Below are positions 36,391 through 46,686 of a stretch of 64,000 nucleotides of DNA, in pieces (within the stretch, counting starts at the first letter, position 1; each line of letters opens with the position of its first letter). Source of the stretch: Mya arenaria. Taxonomy: Eukaryota; Mollusca; Bivalvia; Myida; Myidae. The position numbers and the translations under genes are program-made. The DNA is taken from contig NC_069125.1 of the NCBI RefSeq assembly GCF_026914265.1, positions 26,325,595-26,389,594 of the forward strand, in the 5' to 3' direction. Under the pieces are notes generated by a model. The model was not told where the DNA came from. It made no database searches and worked only from the letters and a program-made list of their open reading frames with translations.

Positions 36391-39300
36391 TATTATTATT
36401 ATTATTATATACCATATTTCTATAGCACTCTTTTCATACATAAAGTATGTTCAAAAGTGCTTTACAATGTAATATAAAACAATAGACAAACTAAAATGCT
36501 TATAACAATATTAACGCTAGTCAATTAAAACAAAGTGTTTATGCATAGTACATATGTACAAAATTAATATAATATAAAATGTTTGAAATAACTATAAAAT
36601 AATAGAATAATAATTTCAGAGTTAGTGAAAACCAATAAAATTTAAAGATAAAGTAACAACAAGCTGTTAAATCCCGGATAGATCCATGCACTCGGAAATA
36701 AAATAATAAAACACTTATCGTCCATAATACTGTTTAAAATAGTGGGTTTTCAGAGCCTTCTTAAAACTTTGCAAGGTGTTACAGTCTCTGATGTCAGATG
36801 GTAGGGCATTCCATAACTTAGCTGATGCTGACTGGAAACTTCTGTCACCATAACGCGCCGTCCGACATTTAGGCACAACTAACGTCAGTGACTTATTTTT
36901 CGACCTCAGATTTCTGGATGCTCTGTATATTTCTAACATGTCCACAATGTACGCAGGCGATTGGTCATGGAGCGCTTTAAATGTGTGTGTTAGAATTTTG
37001 TACTCTACTCTGCATTGCACAGGGAGCCAATGTAGTTCCTGTAGCACGGGGGGTATATGGTCGTACCTTGCTGTCCTCGTAACAATTCTAGCTGCCGTAT
37101 TTTGAACAGTTTGTAGTTTGTTTAATATCTGCTTTGGAACACCGTACAGGAGAGCATTGCAGTAGTCTATGCGAGATGTAACAAGAGAGTTTACCAGAGA
37201 TTTGGTTGCGTTCAGTGTTAGATAAGGTCTTATATGGCCAATGTGTCGCAATTGTGCGTAAGAATTTCTACAAACACTATTGACGTGTTGATCCAGCTTC
37301 ATGTTTGAGTCAAGATAAGCGCCCAGATTCCTAACACTTGGTGATTGTTTGATTACAGAGCCATCGACGGTGACGGAGACATTTGAAACTGTTTTTGAGT
37401 TGTGCTCAGATGAGAATATGATTAATTCTGTTTTGTCCGCATTTAGCTTTAACATGTTGTTGTTCATCCATTTCACTATGTCATTCAGACAGTGTTCAAT
37501 GCGATTGACAGATTCTTCAATTGAAATTGTGTTTAATGGTTTGAACGATAAGTATAATTGCGAATCATCCGCATAGAAATGGTTGTCCAAGTCATGGTTT
37601 CTACAAATAGCTCCAACAGGCTTTGTGTACATTGTATAGTTTTTGGGGCCAAGAACAGACCCTTGGGGTACGCTGTACTTCATCAGCACTGGGTCCGAGA
37701 GTTCACCATTAATGGCTACTGTTTGATAGCGATCACTGAGGTAGGACCTCATCCATGTAAGTGGTGTCCCTGTGATACCGAAGTGATGTTCTAAGCGAGT
37801 AAGAAGCGTCTCGTGGTCAATTGTATCGAAAGCAGCCGACAGATCTAACATTACTAGAATAGTTACATTATTTCTGTCCAGTGATTGAAGAATGTCATTT
37901 TGAACTTTCAACAGTGCGGTTTCGGTTGAGTGGAATTTCCGATAGGCTGACTGGTTGACTTCATGAAGTTCATTGTTTTTTAGATGATTTTCAATTCGGA
38001 CATCTACCACTTTCTCCAAGATTTTTAATATAAAAGGCAAATTAGACACTTGCCTGTAATTTTTAAGAACATTTGCGTCTAGACTTGGCTTTTTAGAAGT
38101 GGTCTTATTCGTGAGTGTTTGAATGATCGTGGCACATATCCAGATTGTAGGGATGCATTTATGACTTTGGTCATCACAGGTGTAAGCTCATCAAGACATT
38201 CTTTAAGTAACCATGTTGGGATAGGATCCAATTCACATGATTTACTGGCTGACTTACGGATTATCGATTTCACTTCATCCTCCGATGTTGGTGTAAACTT
38301 ATCATATTTAACTCCTATATAATCAGCTTCTGTATCACCAACACCAGATGAAGACTGCTTTTGTGAGGTAATATTGTCTCTGATATTTTCGATCTTCCCA
38401 ATAAAGAAGTCGCTGAAATTCTGAGCGAGCTGTTTTGGAGACGAATGCAATGGTAAAATTACCTCATTTGTGTTTCCAAGAAGAGTTTTAGTTATTCTAT
38501 GCAGACTTTTCTGGTCACTCCCATAAGATTCAATTTTGCTTGTGTAAAAGTCAACACGGGCTTGTTTCAGCATCCTATTTACCACAGCGCATTGTGATCT
38601 ATAAATGTCATGATCAACTGAAAGTTTACTCTCACGCCATTTTCGTTCTAATTTGCGTTTCTGATGTTTTGCATCATGAAGCTGCTCAGAATACCATGGA
38701 CATGAAGGTCTTAACGTGATAGTTTTGGTTGTCAATGGAGCGTGCTTGTCCAAAATTAACGTCAGTTCATTTGAGTATTCTTCAATGAAGTTATCAATAT
38801 TTGAAGATATTCCTCGAGCGTTAAAAAGATCTGTTTTCCTAATATCGTCTCTAAATGAATTAATGTCAATCGAACGCAACTTTCGGTAAGTCACAGCTTT
38901 ACGAATTGGGGGTGGCTTGGAAGCTTCCACATGAAATGTAACTGCGAAGTGGTCACGTGAGATCCTTCCGTTGGAATCTGACAGACCAGGATCTATGACT
39001 TCAACATTTGAAATGACATTGTTATTATCTCTGGTTATCACTACATCCAGTGTATGTCCAGCAACATGGGTTGGTTCTGCAACATGTTGATGCATGCCAA
39101 AAGCATCTAAATTGCTATTAAACTTTTTGGTGTCACTATTTGTAGGTTGGTCGAGATGAAAGTTGAGGTCTCCTACAATTACTGAAGAGTTGCCTTCTGT
39201 AGCATGTTTCGATAAGAAAAGGGGCCATTCTTGCTCTAAAAACGTGTTTGCGTTCAGGCCATTTTCTCTTGATGGGGGTGGTCTGTAAATAACAGCAAGC

Positions 39301-39677
39301 CGTATTGAATGTTTGCCTATAACCACATTGCAATCCATGAACTCAAACTGAGAAAAATCATGGTCTTTGCTTGATGCAATAATGTTGATGTGTATGGAAG
39401 CTTTGTGAATGATGGCTACCCCTCCGCCTCGCCTACCTCTACGAGGGACATGCTTCATTTTGTAACCCTCTGGTACTAGTTCACTGGTGCATGACTTATC
39501 TACAGAGCTACCGAGCCAAGTTTCGGTTATGGCACAAATGTCAAAGTCCTTTGTAAGGATAAAATCACATATTGATAATGTTTTATTTTTAACTGATCGA
39601 GTATTTACGGAGCAAATTCTTATGTTTTTCTTCCCTGCTGTTTGTGTGCAGTTGTCGGGCTGAATACGTATTATGTT
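36391..39677 (-). mobile_element. CR1/L2-like LINE, 5'-truncated
   Basis: A 3287-bp retrotransposon on the minus strand inside macrosatellite unit 10, flanked by a TAAAT duplication (36386-36390 and 39678-39682). The 3' end (low coordinates) has a TAA microsatellite tail preceded by GTAAAGCACTTTTGAAC and AGAGTGCTATAGAAATATGG, like the conserved 3' ends of L2-type LINEs. No ORF1 is present and the 5' end falls just before the endonuclease domain, so the copy is 5'-truncated, as is usual. The second ORF is nearly full length. Confidence 0.92.
36715..39677 (-). pseudogene. LINE ORF2: AP endonuclease and reverse transcriptase
   Basis: The endonuclease half (39677-38079) shows ICSVNTRSVKNK, ITETWLGS, GGGVAIIHK, VIYRPPP, VVGDLNFH-like IVGDLNFHLD and SRDHFAVTF, in the order expected for an apurinic-type endonuclease. 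The reverse transcriptase half (38049-36715) has LDLSAAFDTIDHETLL, VPQGSVLGP, the catalytic FYADD, and a C-terminal region with HWLPVQCRVEYKIL and LWNALPSDIRD as in CR1/L2 proteins. The two halves are one ORF split by a single-base frame offset in a short T run (38090-38094, plus strand). Together they give about 970 codons. The open ORF runs through the insertion point into flanking repeat DNA, so the apparent first Met at 39707 is not part of the element. Confidence 0.9.
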
Positions 39678-39732
39678 TAAATGAATTTCTTTCATGTTGT
39701 CAATCATTTCTGATGTGGCTTTGATAATAATA

Positions 39733-41220
39733 TTATTTTCTAATGAAACTGCTGACTTGTATCAGTCTTTGGTCTGTATTGTGCATCTATTCACACATTT
39801 TGTTTGCTCTTTTAAGCAAACATTACAATAATTGCAAATTCTATAAGCAATTAAACAAAACTTACTGCACATAGGATGCAGAATGATGTTTTATTTAGTG
39901 TGCATGTGCATATGATTTTCAGCTTATGGACAAGAAAACATATACTTTAACAATCACAGCAACACAATGAGATCCCAATTTTAAAGAAATAATGCCACCT
40001 TTCATTAATTCATTAATTCAGTCTATCAATCATTCATATATATTCATTAATTCATTCATTTATTCAGTTTATTCATTGAAAAACTTGACATTTCTCAAGG
40101 CAAAATAAATAAAAAGTGAGCAATTTTCATAAAGAATAGAGCCTTTTCCCTTAATGCATTAAAAAACACAACCTTAATACAGTATAAATGTTTTAAAAAC
40201 CCTAATTTATTGCTTATTTTAATAGCCAGCCTGGTTGCTGTAGCCACAGAGGAATTTTCAAGGACAAGAACCAGTGCTGGTAAAACTGTGGTCTCGTGTG
40301 GTTTTCCATACCGGCTCTCGGCAAGGATTTTCAAGAAAGGAATACCATCTCCAAGTAAGAAGAAATTCTAAGCATGTCTGGTTTGAATGCTTGCAAAATG
40401 CATCTGGGTACTCAATAAGATGAGATTTACCTTTGAGTTGTTAAAAACTGATTGCAAAATGTCCAAAAGACTATATATTCTATTAAATTTGTCCTGAAAA
40501 TCTTTGAATTCATGAACTTTTCTGCATATTTATCACATTTATGACTATATTAAAGGTTGTGTATGCCTCAAATGAGTGTTTACAGGCCTTTTTCAAACTT
40601 TAACAGTAGTGGCAGATAGTTTTATTTGTGTAAAACATTGCTTTTGTGTCTTGCTTGCAGATCATGATGTGCCAATAAGCTCCAGTTAGCTGCGGCCTTT
40701 TCCCCAGGCGGTAGTCCTGCAATCTGAATCCAGGAGATGCAGCTCTGAATCCAATATTTCAGAAGAATGAAGATGTTAGTCAACTCTGTAGTAGCTTGTT
40801 TGTGTGTAAATGATTCCAATGAGTGAGATTTATAGCAAATCAGGTGTAAATAAGCATCTTATAGACAATAGTGAAGTGCTGTACTCTGAATTTAATGCCA
40901 AATCTAGCCTTCAAAACAGATTCTTAAAGTATTTTTTTTTTAAATGGGCATAATAATGCTATCTCTGCATTTTCTACATCATGTAGCCACCTCATACATG
41001 AAAACACTAGCAGTTGTCATGAATCTTTATGTTTTGGTGTGTTTTTTGCCATTTCCTTTGTTGCGCCATTTGTCCCGGAAGCCAACAATTTGGCATATAG
41101 TGTTGTTTAGACTGTCTATTAACACATGATCACTAAATTTCTTGTGTTAAACTGGACAGTTCTGTTACCTTTGTATATAAGTGGACCAGAAAAGCAAAAT
41201 TTTGACAAGTTGAGGCATTT
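39733..41220. repeat. Macrosatellite unit 11, partial right-edge copy
   Basis: The first 1.49 kb of the unit, then an abrupt switch to unrelated sequence at about 41220. This is the most diverged copy: a 6-bp duplication near 39901, substitutions near 40021, 40067 and 40122, small insertions near 40297 and 40793, and others near 41030 and 41127. Confidence 0.93.
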
Positions 41221-41632
41221 CTACTGTAAAAAGTATGATGAAGCTAAAAGAGGACTGGAAGAAAGAACTTTGCAAATACTATACAGATATTGCATACCCA
41301 TGCAGCAATTACGTTGGGGTTATTAGCGGGTGAAATAGAAGAAATAACGAATTGTGCGAAAGAAGAACTGATGGATTCATTAAGCTTATATCTGTCAGAA
41401 ACAAACAGGCTATAAATATTTAAATTTTATAAAAAATAATAAAAAATAATTCCCTTTTAAAAAACACAACTTTCCAAAATTCGATGAGTCCAAAAAAAAA
41501 AAGTAACAAGAGTACAAGTACATAGAATAAAGCACAAAGTTGATATCGGCAAAAATATTCGATAAAGTACATCGAGACCATAGGCGACGACGACGCCATA
41601 ATTCGACAAACAACAACAACAACAACAACAAA
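41221..41632. other. Array flank with microsatellite
   Basis: Sequence changes abruptly at the end of the array. Bases 41221-41420 contain short open stretches in different frames (for example one ending EELMDSLSLYLSETNRL at about 41416) that look like decayed coding DNA of unknown origin. A (CAA)n run lies at about 41609-41632. No gene can be supported. Confidence 0.4.
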
Positions 41633-41697
41633 GGACGCTATAAGGTTACCATTTATTTTACTTTTGTTGATCAAGTTAATATAACAACGGCATTTAA
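41633..41697 (+). repeat. Dispersed repeat, block 1, copy A
   Basis: GACGCTATAAGGTTACC onward is nearly identical, in reverse complement, to about 62465-62531. A more diverged copy lies at 56170-56245. The copies seem to be fragments of one dispersed family. Confidence 0.7.
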
Positions 41698-42849
41698 AAG
41701 AATAACATTTAATAATAATAACATTTTTTTTTATCTTGAAACCTTTTCTGACATTATTATTTACTAATAGTTATTGGGCAGTTTATTTTGCATTTGTCTT
41801 GCTTAAGAATGCTTTATTAACGCTCGTTAAGGATTTAATTGACATAGGACTATATCTTATTGTTTGCTTCAGATAGAGGAAGCAACTTAATCTGATATGT
41901 TTTTAACCAATATGTGTTGGTGTCACTTAAAATTCTCTTATTGCTCATGTTGAAAAACACACTTATAACTTTTTGTACAAGTTCCATTTTTATAAATAAA
42001 TCCTTTGTGTATAGAGTGAGTTATTTGTCAACTGTCTGATGCCATATTTTCGTAACAAATGGTGCATTATTTTAATGTTTGTTTAAATGGTAAAAAAATA
42101 TGAACAACTCGGAAAGCAAGTACTTAGTTCTAGAAACATTTCATTGAAGTTATTAGTCTAAACTTTATTTCTTCATGTTTCAACATCAAACTTTGAACAT
42201 GAAGTCATAAGGACAACAGTCACATGACCCAACCAACATTAAGATCAAGATAATCACATCTTACAACCATACAAGGCATATTTCTGCTGGAATATTTGAC
42301 AGAATTTATGTGTTTTTTATGCATTTCAACAAAACAATATACCTGGAAGAAGACCTAAGTTCACAAATTATGTCTTAAATTAACCTAACAAAAGCAACCT
42401 TAATAGCTATAATTTTACTTTTGAGACAAATATTCTTTGTTTGCATCCGGAATCTTGTTAAACTTTTTGTTAAAAAATACAACAGATTTTCTAAGAACAA
42501 AAATGTGTCTTCATGTTGTTTTTTGCTTTATGTTGAGTTAAACGTTTGTGTCTTTATTACTTATGATATCTGACTTGCAGAAATTATATCTTTAAAAAAG
42601 TTTCCTTGTTTGTTATTCTAGAACCTCCTTGATAAACAAATGATCATGAAATGTCTCATTATTGGTGTAATGCAACCCTTGAGCCTTACCTTTAAAGGGA
42701 AGGTCATGGTCAAATAAAGAAATATATAAGCAGGTTTCACATTTCTTTTGACCTCGCATGCAGTGGCATGAGCGAGCTATTCTGAAAAGTTCTCCGACAT
42801 CTTATATTCTTTTCAAGAATCATTTCAATGTTTACCATATACACAAATT
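41698..42849. other. No recognised feature
   Basis: AT-rich DNA with no ORF that resembles a family, no inverted-end element and no RNA gene that I can recognise. Confidence 0.5.
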
Positions 42850-43495
42850 CAGTGGCAAGTCTACCGGGGGTCACGGAGGGCCCGTGCCACCCCTCCCCCC
42901 TCACCCCCAGCGCGCTGGCAAGTTATGGTTTTTGTCGGCACATCTTTATTGATTTAACTGTACAGATAAGTTTTTTCACAATTTAAAGTTTATAGCGCTT
43001 TGAGCAAGAAAACAATTGAATCTGATGTTCGTGTTCCAGTGTTTATGGTAATATGCCAATTTCAAAATATATTTAATACTGTTTAGTTTACGACACGAAT
43101 CTCTTGAAAATGACATCAGGGCCCGAACATTCGATAATGATAAATAGGCGCCACATTTCACACAGACAGCTGATTAAAAGTAAACAACTATGGCTGCAGT
43201 TATATGTGTAAGTTTACTGTTTTACTACAGTTTCAATCCCGGCGACCCCGGTTCGATTCTTCTCACTGGCATGATATATTTTCTTTTATGAAAAGTTTAA
43301 CTTATATCACTTCAAGCTATCTTTTTAATAAAATTGTTCTGCCAAACTCCATTGACAGCAAAAACAAATGTTCGTTCCATATTAAAATTATGCATTCCAA
43401 AAAAGTTCTATAATTATGTTTATTATAATTTGTGCCCCCCCCCCCATAATAATAAGTTGTGCCCCCCCATTTAGAAAGTCCTTGACCTGCCTCTG
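42850..43495. mobile_element. hAT5-like non-autonomous element, 646 bp
   Basis: Ends CAGTGGCAAGTC and GACCTGCCTCTG pair as imperfect inverted repeats, flanked by the 5-bp duplication AAATT (42845-42849 and 43496-43500). C-rich runs sit near both ends (around 42885 and 43436-43469). Five-base duplications with CAG...CTG ends fit the hAT5 group, but no transposase is encoded, so the group is inferred. Confidence 0.6.
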
Positions 43496-44743
43496 AAATT
43501 GAGCTAAGCACTGTATTTATGTCAAAGCAGATCATTTTAGGGAAGCCTAATATCGTTAAATATTCCAATCAGTCATTGTATGTCTCGTGTATTTGTGTTA
43601 AATGTGTTCAAAACAATTCTTTGAAATTGGAAAATGAATTAAAACTTTGAAACAAAATATGAAGTGATGCACTTGAACCAAAATAACACAAAATGGCTGA
43701 CATCTTGTTTCACTAAATTAAAAAGACTACCTCACCATTTTTTCTTAAATTTCCATGTAAATTTTCTTTGATGACTATTAAGGTACATTGACCAATTGCT
43801 AAGAGCCCAAAGTCTGATGTTTGGCTTGTCAATAATCAGGTCTTATATGTTGCTGTTTCAAATCATATGATTAAATTCTTGCTTAAAACGTATATGTATC
43901 TCTTCAGCGTCTATGGGAACTTTGTGTAAACATCACAGGAAGCTGCATTAAAAGACAATTTCCAAAACAAGGGTGATTTTTTTTTTACCTAAGTAGACTT
44001 GTATTATTCTCTACCTGTATGTTCAAAGGTACTGGAAGTAATGGCTTTATTATGGGATGTTGCATAGAGCTTTTCTATTCAACCATATAACCCCCGGCTG
44101 GAAGACACTTAAATTATGCCACAACCTTTTGGAAGCAAATTTACCCTTTTGGGGATATTGGCAAAATTAGGGGAAAGACGCCCACCCATATACTATTCAG
44201 ATAATTGCCTTTTCCTAGGGGTATGTTTTTTTGGATAGCCCTAATAATACTATGATAGAACTGATGTTAATCCTAATGATTTTTGTCTACTTCAAAACAT
44301 AAAGAAGAGCTCTTACTCCCATATAAGATTTACAACAATTTATACAAATATAATTTTAATATGCCCCCCTAAGAAGAGGTTGAAATCAGTGATTTTTATG
44401 AAGAAAACAGAGTTTATTTAAAAGAAATTTGCAGAAAACTAGGTTTTTCTTCCATCACTCGTTCGTTACCTAGTCTTACACAACTGAATGTTTAGACACC
44501 TACACAATTGCACTGAATCTTCAAGTTCACCCTAAAATGTCTCATCTGGAGGTCAATGAAGTGTTTGTTATAAGAATAACAGTGAGATCATGAAATTATC
44601 CGCATATTCTGGGATGTCTTCTTACCACACTATTGAACTTTAAATCACTGGCTTGACTGAGAAAAAATGACCCAACATATGTAAATTACATTTTCTGGAA
44701 CCTTGCTGTCAGGGTCAGATTCAATATTCTTGTTTATCATATT
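43496..44743. other. No recognised feature
   Basis: AT-rich DNA without a supportable ORF, RNA gene or element with visible ends. Confidence 0.5.
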
Positions 44744-45414
44744 AAAGCTGCACTCTCACAGATATACCATTTTTACAACTATTTCTTTCAATTGGAGATA
44801 GTAACGTTTTGTGTAAATAGTGCTGACAAAAAATAGGATCACAGATTTTCATATTTCCATTCAAAATTTTCAATGTCGTATTGATTAAACTTACTTATGG
44901 TTCAAGAAAACAGCATAAAACATCAATATCTGAACTTAAAGCTGCACTCTCACAGATTTACCATTTTTACAACTTTTTAAAAAAAAATCATGGAAAGAGC
45001 ACATTTTTGCATGAATATCTGCAAACCAATTATAAGAGATTGCTTACAAAAGATCATATCACAGATTTTCATATTTCCATTCAAAAAAATTATGTTTTAT
45101 GGCTTATACCGTTACAAAGGGTTTAAGAAAAATGGATTAAAAAACATTTCTTGAACTTCAATATAAAAAAACAACCCATTTTTTGTCAGCAGTCTTATAT
45201 AATTAGTTTCAATGGATTTTCGTAAAACTTGGCTTTTTTTAAGACAAAAAATAAAAAAAAAGTGTCAAAACATTAAATCTGTGAGAGTGCAGCTTTGAAT
45301 ATTAAATCTGTGATTCATTTCTTGGTCAGCAGTCTTGTATTACTGGTTTCCATGGATTTTTGCAAAAATTGGCTATAAGTTGTCAAAACGTTCATTCCGT
45401 AAGAGTGCAGGTTT
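44744..45414. mobile_element. TTAA-target MITE, outer member of a nested pair
   Basis: Begins TTAA then AGCTGCACTCTCACAG (44742 onward) and ends GTAAGAGTGCAGGT then TTAA near 45416. Interrupted by a related element at 44938-45296. The family, with ends AGCTGCACTCTCACAG, is also represented near 63767. TTAA flanks suggest a piggyBac or Kolobok transposase supplied elsewhere. Confidence 0.65.
44938..45296. mobile_element. MITE of the same family nested in the previous one
   Basis: Runs from AAAGCTGCACTCTCACAG to CTGTGAGAGTGCAGCTTT, a near-perfect inverted pair at 359 bp. The left flank has TTAA; the right flank has TTGA. Its interior resembles that of its host, so this is a family member inserted in another. 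Confidence 0.7.
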
Positions 45415-45689
45415 AAATACTGAAGAATAACATACACCCTCCACAACTCTTGCTCATACTTTACACGTGTCTGTCATTCCATTAGTTGCAACATTTATTC
45501 AGTCATTTATTCAACTTTCATACTGCCCAGATTAAATGAGCACCATGGAAAGGTGTTTTACCCATGTAATATATGGAGTCAAAATCAATTGGAAGTCAAG
45601 GTTTATAATCCCACAGATTTGAAAGGTTTGGGGAAGGGAATATTGTTTTGGCGTTTACTGTCATTCTGTCCATCTGGAATCATATTTTG

Positions 45690-45945
45690 GTAGGTATTGA
45701 TAAGAAAATGATCAAAATTGGTCAGAATGTTCCTCATGATCAAACCTTGTCACTTGTAAAAGTGGGTCACATGGGGTCAGAAAGATCACTAAGTTAAATC
45801 TTAGAAAAATCTTTGGAACACACTTAAGGCATTATACATGGCCAATTATTCATGAAACTTAATCAAAATGTTTTCCTCGATGAACTCTTTGACATATTTA
45901 ACTCTGGGCCACGTGATAGAAAACTGGGTCACACCTCAGCAATAG
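45690..45945. repeat. Degenerate GGTCA-rich tandem repeat, about two units
   Basis: Two related segments of roughly 140 bp share phrases such as GGTCAGAATGTTCCTC versus ATCAAAATGTTTTCCTC and GTGGGTCACATGG versus CTGGGCCACGTGA. It looks like a decayed copy of a GGTCA-rich repeat common in molluscs. The rest of 45415-46686 shows nothing recognisable. Confidence 0.45.
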
Positions 45946-46686
45946 CCATTGTTGGAGGAAAACAATCTATATTCTCAGCATATCAAAGTGCAGATAGGCA
46001 AGTTCTAGGCTGATTTTCAACCTACGCATCTGTTCAAAGGTCCTGGAACTCACCTGATAAACAATCTCTGCATCAGATTTTGTATGTTCAATGTGTCAGC
46101 CAATGTGCATGTATTCTAAGTCAGTAAGATGCCTCTAGGAAATAATTTAAGTTTATGATTAAGATAGAGCTATTTTGCTACTCTCACTTCACCAATTTTA
46201 ATTAAGATCTTTCTTCATGTCATCTAAGTTTTACTTTAAATTTGGCCACATGTAACATAACAATTTTTTTCCAACATATATTTAATCATCCTTCAGCATT
46301 TGCTCAAAAGTGGGCGGCCACCTTAACGCCTCTCTGGTAACACGGGAATGGATCAATTTAAGCAATGAAAATTGATTTTACCAAAATAATGTATATTTAA
46401 ACAAATACATTTGCATAAATTTTCACCATAAGGATGATGACCCAGCTTCCTTTGTGTAGGTGATTAAAAATGAAAACTGAATTTGAAACCTAAAAGTACA
46501 CAAGCTTTTTATCAATTGTCATTAATAGCAAGTCAACAGTTTCTTGGTAGGTATATATATATATATTTAAATATATTTCGAAGATACATGTATATGATTT
46601 CATACAAAATACTTCAACAATTACCAAGACACAGATATAAAATAAAGAACATTTTACAAGGTACAGTTTTTTCTAAAGAAAAAACA

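Larger units (their letters stand above)
32649..39732. repeat. Macrosatellite unit 10, with internal triplication and LINE insertion
   Basis: Subtracting two extra 443-bp segments and the LINE with its 5-bp duplication leaves 2906 bp. The left part matches unit 9 (extra A before the T run) but has the majority alleles at the sites that mark units 6-9. From about 35855 rightward it gathers substitutions absent from inner units, for example near 35856, 35960, 36044 and 36320. Confidence 0.93.
1..41220. repeat. 2.9-kb macrosatellite tandem array
   Basis: About 10.5 head-to-tail copies of a 2906-2908 bp unit fill the left two thirds of the window. With the unit set to begin at base 1, copies start at 1, 2909, 12300, 15207, 18115, 21021, 23927, 26834, 29741, 32649 and 39733; the last stops at about 41220. 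Apart from inserted elements, copies differ by few substitutions and by homopolymer length. Each unit holds a TTCATTAA-rich stretch, a 14-16 base C run near its end and a 13-bp inverted repeat 430 bp apart. The longest ORFs (about 70 codons each way) resemble no family I know, so I read the unit as non-coding. It is not rDNA, 5S or a histone cluster. The array may continue left of the window. Confidence 0.97.

Noticed and set aside
1-41220. Macrosatellite as an assembly duplication artefact
   Set aside because: Units carry private and shared variants, distinct insertions and a diverged edge, which an artefactual copy of one unit would not show.
1-41220. rDNA, 5S, histone or snRNA gene array
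   Set aside because: No such gene sequence was recognised in the 2.9-kb unit.
41126-41326. ORF across the array's right boundary
   Set aside because: It joins macrosatellite sequence to flanking sequence and so is not a natural gene; the flanking part alone is too short to identify.
43230-43270. tRNA or SINE B box (GGTTCGATTC)
   Set aside because: No A box, acceptor stem or tail in place.
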